Made by a program: the position numbers and the translations under genes. Shown piece after piece: positions 31,261 through 41,300 of a stretch of DNA of 58,245 nt. The stretch spans positions 1 to 58,245 of the IMG/VR virus record IMGVR_UViG_3300025070_000036. One strand, 5' to 3'. Source of the DNA: a virus. Numbering within the stretch: the stretch's first letter is position 1; the number at the start of each line of letters is the position of its first letter. Below the pieces are notes generated by a model. It worked only from the letters and a program-made list of their open reading frames with translations. It was not told the DNA's origin and searched no databases.

Positions 31261-31505
31261 TGAATGAAGAACCATTTGTGCAGATAGAGGAGTTGTCAAA
31301 GCATTTTGCAGTGTCAATTTCTACAATCCGAGCGTGGGTTAGGCAGGGGCATATCCCTAAATCCACGTATATAAAGATCGGTAATACTTACCGGTTTAAC
31401 AAAACCTCAGTTACAGAAGAACTAACTAAAGCAATACAAGATGTACACGAGGAACCAACCGAAACTCAGCTTGATTTTGATTTCAACGCTGACGACGACG
31501 TATAA
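31257..31505 (+). CDS. MerR/excisionase-type HTH protein
   Basis: The start overlaps the previous stop as ATGATGA. Residues 5-50 (FVQIEELSKHFAVSISTIRA, WVRQGHIPKSTYIKIGNTYR) form a winged helix-turn-helix of the MerR/excisionase type. The C-terminus is acidic (LDFDFNADDDV). No integrase is present, so excision is unlikely; transcription control or origin binding is more plausible. Confidence 0.7.
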   Translation: MMNEEPFVQIEELSKHFAVSISTIRAWVRQGHIPKSTYIKIGNTYRFNKTSVTEELTKAIQDVHEEPTETQLDFDFNADDDV

Positions 31506-31525
31506 CAAGCCAGAAGGAGAACAAC

Positions 31526-32233
31526 ATGGCAGAAACTTACATTATTGAAAACGTAGAAGCATTATGGCCTAAGATCGACAAGACGTATACGTTCGATCAA
31601 AGCGTAAAACGTAGTGTGCCTTGTAGTCCAAGAGACCAGAATGCAGAGTTTTCTATTGCATTTCGTATGGATAGCGCGACAGCTAAAGCGTTATTTATGC
31701 AGATGAAGGCCGCGTATGATGCTAACAAAGAGCCTAAATGGGCAGACAAGTTAGTTAACCCGTTTGTTAAAGATGACAACGGTACATACACTCACAAAGC
31801 AAACCTAAAAGGTGCTTATAAAGGTGAAGTCACTAACAAACCACTCCAAGTGGATTCACAAGGCACACCATTGCCAGAAGATTTTCAATTAACAACAGGT
31901 AGTACAGTAAGTGTAGCTGTGCAGTTGATACCTTATGACTTTGGTGGTAAACAAAGTGTGTCGCTACGACTAAAAGCTGTACAGGTTATTAAGTATGTTC
32001 CTATGGAAGTACGTAATCCGTTTGGTGCTGTAGATGGTGGCTTTGTTATGGAAGACGCTAATCCTTTTGCATCAACACCTAAAGCTGTGAAGAGCAATAA
32101 CGTGTTAGATGAAGCTCCCGCAGATGACGGGTTTGACGAAGAGCCAGTAAAAAGAACCGCTAAAAAAGCGGCGGCTGTGCCACCTTCTGACGACGGAGAC
32201 TTAGGTTCGATCATAGATAATTGGGACGACTAA
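31526..32233 (+). CDS. Single-stranded DNA-binding protein, DUF2815-like
   Basis: The 235-residue protein has an N-terminal and central OB-fold-like region (IIENVEALWPKIDKTYTFDQ, VSVAVQLIPYDFGGKQSVSL). It ends in a linker and an acidic tail (DLGSIIDNWDD). This matches DUF2815, a phage family thought to bind single-stranded DNA; the acidic tail is how SSB proteins contact partners. It sits just before the primase-helicase. AGGAG precedes the ATG. Confidence 0.75.
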   Translation: MAETYIIENVEALWPKIDKTYTFDQSVKRSVPCSPRDQNAEFSIAFRMDSATAKALFMQMKAAYDANKEPKWADKLVNPFVKDDNGTYTHKANLKGAYKGEVTNKPLQVDSQGTPLPEDFQLTTGSTVSVAVQLIPYDFGGKQSVSLRLKAVQVIKYVPMEVRNPFGAVDGGFVMEDANPFASTPKAVKSNNVLDEAPADDGFDEEPVKRTAKKAAAVPPSDDGDLGSIIDNWDD

Positions 32234-32243
32234 ACTATCCCTG

Positions 32244-32275
32244 CCACGGCTATTTGTTTAGCCGTGGTTAACTTT
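32244..32275 (+). terminator. Hairpin after SSB-like gene, partial terminator
   Basis: CCACGGCTA and TAGCCGTGG form a perfect nine-pair stem with a six-base loop, followed by TTAACTTTATTA rather than a clean U-run. It may end part of the transcripts and so lower expression of the primase-helicase. Confidence 0.6.
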
Positions 32276-32294
32276 ATTATGACGAGTGGTGACA

Positions 32295-35093
32295 ATGAAA
32301 ACAAAAAACTTTTTAGAATTATTATTAGCAGACGAAGGCCATTACTGCGTTTTTGCAACTAAAGGCGGTGCGCCTAAACAAAGTTTCTACAACAATGTAA
32401 GTGATGTTTTAGATGCCGCATATGATTACGATGCCAACGGACACGACGTGTATTTTGCATTGGCTACGTTAGAGACAGCAGGGTCTCGCAAAGCAGATAA
32501 CGTGCGTGGCATGAAATCTTTTTTCCTAGACCTAGATTGTGGTGAAGGTAAAGAGTTCCCCGACCAAGAAACTGCTATTGTAGAGCTACGTGCTTTCTGT
32601 AAACGACATAAACTACCTAACCCTACACTTGTTAACTCGGGGCGTGGTGTACACGTCTACTGGATTTTGTCTGAGTTGGTATGTAAGGACGATTGGCTAC
32701 CGGTAGCTGAACGCCTCAAACAACTATGCAAAGAAGACGGGTTTGAAGCTGATCCATCTGTTACGTCAGACGTAGCACGAGTTTTGCGGATACCATCTAC
32801 GCATAATCATAAAGGTACTCCACCTATACCCGTAACGTTTTATGGTGTTGAAGAACCTAGGACTATTTCTTTTGATGTTTTTTCTGATTTATTAGGCGGC
32901 GACCTGATACCAGTTCCAACGAAGTACAAAGCTAACAGCACAAGCGCGTTCTTAGATGCTATAAATGAGAATCAAAGAGGTAGCTTCAAACGTTTACTAA
33001 TAAAGACTGCCAAAGGTACGGGTTGTGCGCAGATAAAGTACATAATAGAAAATCAAAAAACTGTATCGCATGATTTGTGGCGTTCGGGTTTATCTATTGC
33101 AAACGTGTGTACAGACGGGGACAAGGGCGCAGAGCTGATGTCCAGTAAACATGACGACTACAGTTTAAGTAGAACATTGCGGAAGATGCAGGATACAGGG
33201 GGGCCGCACTTCTGCAGTACGTTCTCTACACATAACGAGTTATGTGATACGTGTCCTAACAATGGTAAAATATCTACACCTGCTATGCTTACAAAAGAGA
33301 TAGCAGAAGCATCTCCAGAAGATAATATAGTAGAAGAAACTTTTGGCGATACAACAAAGACAGTAGAAATACCTGTGTTTCCAAAGCCTTACTTTCGTGG
33401 ACAAAATGGGGGTGTATACATACGTGGTACAAACGCTGACGGTGACCCAGAAGAGGTTTGTGTATACCATAATGATTTCTATGTGACACGCAGGTTACAT
33501 GATGTAGAGTTAGGTGAAGTAATAGCGTTTGCGTTACACTTACCAAAAGACGGGATAAGGGATTTTATTGTGCCACTATCTGCGGTTACAGCACGGGAAG
33601 AGTTTCGTAGGCATATGTCTATGCAAGGTATAACTACTTTTGGGAAGGATATAGATAAACTAATGTCATACACAGCCGCGTGGATTAACGAGCTTCAACA
33701 AACCACTACAGCCAGTCAAGCACATCAACAGTTTGGGTGGGTTGACGACAAGAAAATGGACGAGTTTGTGTTAGGTGACCAACTCATTAGCGCTCACTCG
33801 ATAGGTTATAATCCCCCCTCTGCAAAAACATCAGGGTATATAGACAGGTTTAAGACCGCAGGTACTAGGGAACGTAACAAAGAAATAATAGATTTTTACG
33901 ATCAAGACGGGATGGAACTACAACAGTTTACTGTATGCGCAGGGTTCGGCACAATTCTTATGCCCTTAACAGGTTTATATGGTCTAGGTATACATCTGTT
34001 TGGAGATACAGGTGGTGGTAAAACAACCGCTATGTATACAGGTACTTCTATATTTGGTGACCCGTTTAAACTAACAGGCACTAAGGCTGATACAGCTAAC
34101 TCTCGTATGAACGTAGCTGAAGTTATGCACAACATGCTTCTTAATACGGACGAGATGACAAATATTCTTGGCAGACACGCCTCGGACTACGCATATCAGT
34201 TGTCTGAAGGGAAGCAGAAAAATCGTATGGCAGGTGGGGGCAACTACGAACGTGTTAGGGGCAAGCCTTGGAGGCTCATAGCTGTATCTTCTGGTAACGT
34301 CAGTATGTATGCACAGATGGCTATGGCAAAAGGCAATACTAAAGCTGAGATGCAACGGTTGTTAGAATTGCGCGTAGACGAGATGAATTTGGTAGAGGTC
34401 GATCTGCTTACAGGGGCTAAACTGTTTGCAGATATACAAGACAATTACGGTCATTACGGGGTTGAGTTTGTGCAGTACGTAATTCAAAACAAGGACACGA
34501 TTAGGGCAGACTACGAAAGTATAAAGGTAAAGCTAGATAAAGCCGCAGGGTTAAACCAGAAGAATCGTTTTTGGTCTGGGGGTTGTTCCGCGATACTGGC
34601 AGGGGCATTAGCCGCAAAGCGTGCAGGTATAATAGACTACGACCTGAAGAAATTGTTTAAGTGGATAGTGTCACAACTAAGAATTACTAAAGCATTTGTA
34701 GACGACAGCACTGCGTCTATTCAGACTTTGGTAACAGAATTTACTACAGAACATTGGGGTAGCATACTTAAAATTAAGAGTACAGAAACTGCGCATTCTA
34801 CAGATGGTGTAGCTCCTATGGTTATACCAGAACAAAACCCACGCGGTATGTTTGTAGCGCGATATGAAACAGATACTCACATGTTATACATAGTGCCGAA
34901 AGTGTTTAAGTCTTGGCTTGGTGAGCAAAAGTTAGATTATGTTAGTGCTGTAGAAGGTATGCAAAAAGAGTTGGGGGGTAAAAAACTAAAGATGCGTTTG
35001 AGTAAGGGTACTAATTTTAACCTGCCGCCTATCTGGGTGTTGGCAGTTAAGTTAGAAGGGTTTACAGGTGTATCAGAAACCTCTGAAGATTGA
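32295..35093 (+). CDS. Primase-helicase: AEP-like primase with DUF927 domain
   Basis: I use the ATG at 32,295. The N-terminal 250 residues hold FFLDLDCGEG near residue 76, SGRGVHVYW near 117 and DVARVLRIPSTHNHK near 160. This is the pattern of archaeo-eukaryotic-type (RepB-like) primases, with DxD as metal site. A Cys pair (CDTCPNNGK) lies near 320. The C-terminal DUF927 helicase has Walker A GDTGGGKTT near 571 and Walker B LLNTDEM near 615. The 932-residue fusion would prime and unwind DNA for the phage polymerase. Confidence 0.85.
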   Translation: MKTKNFLELLLADEGHYCVFATKGGAPKQSFYNNVSDVLDAAYDYDANGHDVYFALATLETAGSRKADNVRGMKSFFLDLDCGEGKEFPDQETAIVELRAFCKRHKLPNPTLVNSGRGVHVYWILSELVCKDDWLPVAERLKQLCKEDGFEADPSVTSDVARVLRIPSTHNHKGTPPIPVTFYGVEEPRTISFDVFSDLLGGDLIPVPTKYKANSTSAFLDAINENQRGSFKRLLIKTAKGTGCAQIKYIIENQKTVSHDLWRSGLSIANVCTDGDKGAELMSSKHDDYSLSRTLRKMQDTGGPHFCSTFSTHNELCDTCPNNGKISTPAMLTKEIAEASPEDNIVEETFGDTTKTVEIPVFPKPYFRGQNGGVYIRGTNADGDPEEVCVYHNDFYVTRRLHDVELGEVIAFALHLPKDGIRDFIVPLSAVTAREEFRRHMSMQGITTFGKDIDKLMSYTAAWINELQQTTTASQAHQQFGWVDDKKMDEFVLGDQLISAHSIGYNPPSAKTSGYIDRFKTAGTRERNKEIIDFYDQDGMELQQFTVCAGFGTILMPLTGLYGLGIHLFGDTGGGKTTAMYTGTSIFGDPFKLTGTKADTANSRMNVAEVMHNMLLNTDEMTNILGRHASDYAYQLSEGKQKNRMAGGGNYERVRGKPWRLIAVSSGNVSMYAQMAMAKGNTKAEMQRLLELRVDEMNLVEVDLLTGAKLFADIQDNYGHYGVEFVQYVIQNKDTIRADYESIKVKLDKAAGLNQKNRFWSGGCSAILAGALAAKRAGIIDYDLKKLFKWIVSQLRITKAFVDDSTASIQTLVTEFTTEHWGSILKIKSTETAHSTDGVAPMVIPEQNPRGMFVARYETDTHMLYIVPKVFKSWLGEQKLDYVSAVEGMQKELGGKKLKMRLSKGTNFNLPPIWVLAVKLEGFTGVSETSED

Positions 35094-35295
35094 TGATCTC
35101 GACCCCGATAAAATAAAAGTTACCGTGTCGTGGGAAGATATGGTTATAGGTGCGTCTGTTTTTATACCTTGTGTTAACACTGAGAAGGCCAAACAACAGA
35201 TGGAAAAGATTGCAAAAGACAAATCGTGGCAAGTAGCTGTACGCGTTTGCATAGAAAATGAAATGTTTGGGGTTCGCATTTGGAGAATAGTGTGA
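35068..35295 (+). CDS. Small early protein at end of replication block
   Basis: The frame begins at a GTG inside the last 26 bases of the primase-helicase gene. The 75-residue product (KIKVTVSWEDMVIGASVFIP, then NTEKAKQQMEKIAKDKSWQV) has strand-helix-strand character like a small nucleic-acid-binding fold. No family is recognised. It is the last plus-strand gene and is followed by two hairpins. Confidence 0.55.
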   Translation: MYQKPLKIDDLDPDKIKVTVSWEDMVIGASVFIPCVNTEKAKQQMEKIAKDKSWQVAVRVCIENEMFGVRIWRIV

Positions 35296-35307
35296 TAGTC
35301 TACCCAT

Positions 35308-35328
35308 GACAAGTTTGGACAACTTGTC
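35308..35328. other. Perfect hairpin between convergent operons
   Basis: GACAAGTT and AACTTGTC form an eight-pair stem with a five-base loop. It lies 12 bases after the last early stop and before the terminator. It may stabilise the 3' end of the message. Confidence 0.6.
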
Positions 35329-35345
35329 GTTCTCCGTTCTGAACT

Positions 35346-35391
35346 CCCCCGACTGGCTAGGTTTCGCACTGCAACGTCGGGGGTTTTTTAT
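35346..35391 (+). terminator. Terminator of early/replication block
   Basis: CCCCCGAC (35,346-35,353) and GTCGGGGG (35,376-35,383) form an eight-pair stem around a 22-base loop, followed by TTTTTTATTT. The U-run reaches the stop codon of the convergent 2241-residue gene. Only the plus strand has a U-run after the stem, so it ends early transcripts. Confidence 0.85.
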
Positions 35392-38300
35392 TTGAACAGT
35401 TGAACGCCTTGATCATACTCTTCTAAACTACGGCGCATCATTGGAGTATACTCTATTCCACCTACCATTTTGCCTGAACGGATGTTAAATGCCCTACGAG
35501 ATTTCTTGATGGTGTCCGATAGTATGATGTTTTTGGCACGAGCGGCACCAGAGAGACCCTTATTATACTTCCTTATGGCCTTTAATGCAGATTTATAAGC
35601 TTCTCTATCATTATTTGCCGCGGCAATATTCGCTCGACGTAAGAGTTTAGTTCGTTTTTTGCTTAGATAACCACTCTTCCGGCGTTCGTTCTTGTTTATC
35701 TCATATTGTTTTATGAGGTCGGCGTTAGCAAACCCAGCAAACTGCCCTAGTACCTGTGCAATACCTATATCTTCAACAACAGCATTACCTCTACGCGTAG
35801 TAACTTCACCCGTGGCTAATTGTTTGCCGCCTTTTATTACGTTTCTAACTGCGGCAGGAGCCATAGCTTCTACACCTTTAAGTACATCACCTTCTCCAAT
35901 AAGATCAATACCACGTTCAGCACTTAAATAGATACCCACAACAGGGCCACCTAGCTGTTCTAATAAAGTCCAAAGTGTGGCTTGATCTTTATCTATAATT
36001 GGTGGGCGATATAGTAAACTATTTAGACCAATACGACTTGCAACGTCTACACCCAAAGCGGTATTTACAAGCCCTTTGTATATACCTTCGCCAACAGATT
36101 TACGCAACATAGCATCAAAATCATCTTCGTCATCATCTACAAACAAGTCATATATAGCCCCGATTGCACCCATCAATGGCATACCTGCAAGACCTGCAAA
36201 TAATCCAGTGGTTACAAAGAACCGCCCTAACTGCCCTTGAGCAATACGCCTGTTCTCTTTTGTTTGTGCATCACCACCTGCTTGAAAAGCGTCGTTCGTC
36301 ATAGTCGCCATCATGTGATATTTACTTATAGCAAAACGTTTGAACAACATTGCTACGTTACCTAAACCCGATTGAGCCATGACAGGACGACCTGCTGATG
36401 CTGTAGCACCAAGGGTAAACTCTGTTTCACTAACTGCCATTCTAGCCGCATCTTGTTTTTGTGTAAGACTAAGCGGTTTACCGGCATTGTTTGCACGTAG
36501 GCGATCTAATTCTAACATGTATGTAGATGTCATAGCAACTTCGCGGTTGTAACGTTCTGCATGGTGGAACAAGAAACTTGTCCAAGAATTTATTTTCTCT
36601 ACTGCATCTTTTGCGTTACCCATATCCAGTTCTTCTTGGTTTAAAGACTGGTTTATCTGTGCGCTGTCTTCAGCTATGTCCGCCAACACTTCTATGTCTT
36701 TTAGTTCTGATGGTAAGTTAGGGTCGGTATAATCATAGTTACCGATAGAGAAACCCGCTTTGCCAGTGTTAACTTTTTCTTTTGCCATTGTACCGTCTGG
36801 TTGCATAACTGCTACCATTTTAGTTTTAGGACTTCGTGCTAGTATAGATGTGGCTTTACCCATAGCTTTGAATGTAGCTTTATCGCCATATTTACCCATT
36901 AATCTAGGTGCTGTACTCATAAACACATCGAACGTAGTAATAGCCGCTGAAGATAGGTTCCAACCCATAGTCCATGCGTACCCACCTGCTGTTAAAGTCT
37001 GTGACCACCTTGGTACATTAGGGCGTTGTGCAAAGTTAACAATTTTAGATATGTTATCTTTATATAATTTTGTAATGTCATCCATAGTCTTGCCCTCAAC
37101 AGGGTCTAAAACATCACGTTTAAACGCTTCTAGTTTTGCACCAAATTCCATTTGTACAAGTTGGCGGTTATAGTCACGACCTTTACTTTCTACAGTATCT
37201 ATTAGGTCATAAGATGTTTCTGCTAAACCTGTTGGAGTTATATCCCCTAAGAAACCTCTAATGTTTTTACGGTTGCGAAGACCTTGCATGAAAGAACGTT
37301 CAGGCATACTGTCTAGTGCGAGGTCAACAATAAGTTGTTGGGTAGCTTTATCTATTCCTTGGCTTTCAAGGGTTTTTAACACATTGTAGATAAAAGAACC
37401 CGATGGTGCTTTACTGTAATCAAACACACTATCTTTAGTTCCCTCTACCCAAGGCATTTCTATCTGCGAACGAACTTTTTTGTTGTTAGGATTTTTTGCA
37501 ATCCACGCATCGTTATATTCTTTAAGGTTTTTCTTAGCTTTTTCTCTTGATCTTACAGTTCTAAAATACTCTACAAACATTTCTGGGTTACCCGTTACAG
37601 GGTCTACAGCAGTGTATTGTAACCTATAATTACCCGTACGAGTTAGTGGAGCAAAAGGTTTAATAACTCCACGTTCCATGTTTAGAAGTTCTGCTATCTT
37701 ATCCCTAGCTTTCTTTTGTAGCTGTGGGTCTTGAACAGTTGCATTAAGTCTAGCGTCTACCGAATCCATAATATCTTTTAGAGCAAATTCAAAAACGTTA
37801 GTAACAGTCTTATATAAGTCTTGTCCTTCTTTACCTAATGCTTTGTATTGCCTTCTTAGTTCCGCATGAACTGCCTTTGCATTTTTTATGTTATATGCTT
37901 CATCACCTTCTTTGTACCCATAAGCTTTGTTAAAGTCTGCTTCTCTCGGATCAATACGGTTGTATGTAGCAGTTGGAACCATTGATTGCAAAGTTAGAAA
38001 CTTTTTTGCTTCACGTTTTCTGTAATTGCGTAGTTTATTAACTACAGGGTCTAAGGAAGCATTGCGCCTACGCAAAGACGAACTCATATTATTTATTATA
38101 GTGTTAAGACCCGTTGCCCCGGGTATACTTGGTTCCGCTAATGCTCCTAAGATGTTAACAGGTTGTAATTTTAACCAGACATCTTTTGCTTTGTTAGGTG
38201 TTTTACTAACCATCCATGATTTACCTTCTTGTACATAATCATAGATTTCTTTTTTAGTGGTGGCCTTAGTCGCGTTAGGCGCACCAAGTTTATTTACTAA

Positions 38301-41300
38301 CTTAGCCGCCCCTGCAGGGGTTGAAGCTTCCATGTATATTTTAGTAGCTGCACGCCCATCGTATGTAGGTGCAATTATTTCTTGTACCAGTTTGTCAACT
38401 GCATCAAATGTAGAAGTCTCAGGTACTGTTGCAATACCCATCTTCGTACGCACAAAGTTAGCCAAGGCTCGAATCAACTGCATCCACGGGTTTCTGCCGT
38501 TAACAGTAGTTGTTTTTAGTTGATTTGAAAACTCAGGGTTAGCTTGATATTCTGCAACAAACTCATCTAAACTGGTTAGGCCGTACTCTCCAGCCAACTG
38601 CTCTTTAACACCTTCAAATATTTTAGTGAGCTTTTTAGTTAGTGGGTGTGACTTGTTAGCTATTGTAGCAGAAGTAACCGCGTGGAACATCTCGTGAAGT
38701 AGTGCGTGCGTGTTGATACCAGCTTCTGCGTCTAACGCTATCGTGTTAGTTTTTGGATCAAAATAACCTGCTAATTTTGTAGACCCATCGTCAGTCTTTA
38801 GGTTCTTCTTAATTACAAGCTTTGTGTTACCTACATTTTCTGCAAATGTTTTGGCTAGTTTAGATGTAGCGCGAGACCCTGCAGTGGCCTGCAACCCAAC
38901 CAACGCATCTTGTAGTTTACCTGCTAGTAGAGCTTTACGTACTTGTGGTCGTAGCGGTAAGTCTATGACTAGCTCTGCAGGTAGTTTAAACACTTTGTTT
39001 ATTGCGTTATCTCGTTCAGCTTCTGCCGCAACTTTTTCTGCTTTAAGGTTTCTACGTTGTTGTTCTTGCTGTTTGATACTAGCTTTTTGTCTGTTGTTTA
39101 TATTCGCATACGCAGTTATAGCCGAGTTTAACTCTGTCTCAATGTAACTTTTTAGGTTTTTAGACCCTTTACCATCTGGTAAAACTCTTACAGCACCTGC
39201 CTTAGTAACATCCACACCAAACCATTTTAGAACTTTAGCACCAGATATTTTACCCATAGAAGGTAAGTTGTTGCTAGGGTCAGCTAAGTAAAACTCACGT
39301 TGCATTACCTGTTGTGGTAGGTCTCCTGATAAGTCGTTACTATCAGCAGTACGTGTTTCTCCGCTAGCAACATCTTCTATAGCTTGTGTTAATGCGGAAT
39401 CAAACGTGGGGAACTGCCCAAAGTATCTTTGTATTGCATTTGTAACTGGCGTACCTTTGGTACGTGTCTTATCCATTTCGGAAAGTACAGCTTTCTTAGC
39501 GGCGTTATCAAACTCATCTATAGTAACTTCAGCATCTAAGTCCTTACCCATACGTTGTACATTAACAGACTTACGTGTGTATACAGCCGCCTGTTTTGCA
39601 TTGAGTTCTTTAGATTCAGACTTGCGTGCTGCAACTTTTTCTTTCTGCGATTCAGCACTCTCTGCTCTTTGTTTAGCAGTAGTCTGTTTAGGTTTATCTT
39701 TAACGTCTTTTGCTTTATCTTCAGGAGCAAGTGCCGTACCCTTTTTACCAAGTACAGGCATAACTTTTCGTACGTCCTTATCTTTTGGTTTATCTTTTGG
39801 TTTAGCTTCTGATTTTGGTTCACGTAGTTTTTCTTCTATGTACATCTCTATCCCTACTTCCATAGGGTCTAAGATACCTTTAGCTTTTTCTCCACCACGA
39901 ATATATTTTATCTCAACAGGTATACTTTCTCTACCACTACTAATTGCTTCGGCAAGTCTATTATTACCTTCAACAATAAATGGAGTACCATCTTCACGCA
40001 CTTCAACCAGTATAGCGCCTAGCTTCGAGTCGTACCCATCTTTTTCTATACTCTTACGTAGTCTATCTGCTTTCACACCTGTACCGCGTGTAGCCTCTTC
40101 GCCTAATGCGCCTTTTACGTTTGCCAGTATCTCAGGGTTTAAATTAACAGTACGGTTGCCATCAGCGTCTTCAAAGTATGCCGAAACTGTTGCAGGTCTT
40201 CCTATGTTACTTTCATAAGTATCTTTCTTTGCAGCCTTCCTACTCTTAGCTGCAGCTTTGTTCTTATCTGCAAGATATTGTTCGTTAGGTACTGATGTCT
40301 CTACAAGTTTAACTCCTGCGGCTTCTAATGCAGTTGGTTTTGCTCTCTTTGTTCCATCAGGCAGTCCAGAGACCACGCTAGTGCTTCCCAATCCGCCATC
40401 TGTAGGTGGTCCAGATTTTTTGGTATCTTTCTTGGCATCGGCATCTCCAGCAGGGTCAATGTTGTTGGCTCCGTCCACATCTTCGCTAGGAGGTCGAACG
40501 CCGTCTCTACCTGCGTCTGGCTTAGCTCCTTTAATCGGTTCATCAGCTTTTCCTCCTTCTTCTGCATTTAACCCTAAATCACTTGACTTTAAACGTGGAT
40601 ATTTTGTTTCTAAGTCTTTTCTTATGTCAAATTCTACAGTTGGTCTTATTTGGTACTGCGATTTTACTTTTGCTTTAGTTTTATCAATCGAGTCGTCTGT
40701 TTCTGGTAAAGCTTCATTTCTAAGAGCTTCCATACGAGCGTCTTCGTCTTCTTTAGCTTTAACTCTACCAGCTTCAGCTTCAACGTTTCGTTGTTCTCGT
40801 GTAAGTACATTACCTTCACTATCAGAAGTCAAACCTAGGCTTTCTGGCCCTTCTATTTGCAAACGATTTTTTAATTCTTCTTCTGCATCAAGTTCTGCTT
40901 TTGCACGTAAAGCTAAGTCGCTACCGCGCTTGCCCATCTCTTCGGATACAACACCCTCAAGTTCTGCAAAAGGTATCCCAGTTTCAGCAACAATGCTTTG
41001 CATTTTCTCAAGCGGTACAGCACCATCTGCATCTAAAGCTTCACCTATTGCAGCTCTAGCTTGTGGTACACGTTGGTCTTCTATCTGTAACGATCCTAAA
41101 CCCTGCCGTTGATCTTCAATACGTTTATCTCGCATATCTTCAATCGCTAGAGGCTGTCCATCTGGACCTGCTTTGCGGCTGTTTGTAAACGCATCAACAA
41201 AGAATTGGATAGTAGCACCTGCACCACCACCTAGCAACGCAGATTCACCTGTACCTTCTAATATAGCTCGCTCTGGATTATACCCACGCTCTGCTAAGTT

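Noticed and set aside
31257-31505. Evidence of lysogeny from the excisionase-type HTH
   Set aside because: No integrase, attachment-site pattern or repressor is visible; the fold is widely used for other regulators.
35346-35391. Bidirectional terminator between convergent operons
   Set aside because: Only the plus strand has a U-run after the stem. On the minus strand the stem is followed by AGTTCAGAACGG, so it would not end minus-strand transcripts.
40258-41112. Long open frames on the plus strand opposite the giant gene (also 39,406-40,218 and 41,173-42,003)
   Set aside because: They mirror the codon pattern of the minus-strand gene, lack ribosome binding sites and are rich in Ser, Pro and Ala, as expected for antisense shadows.
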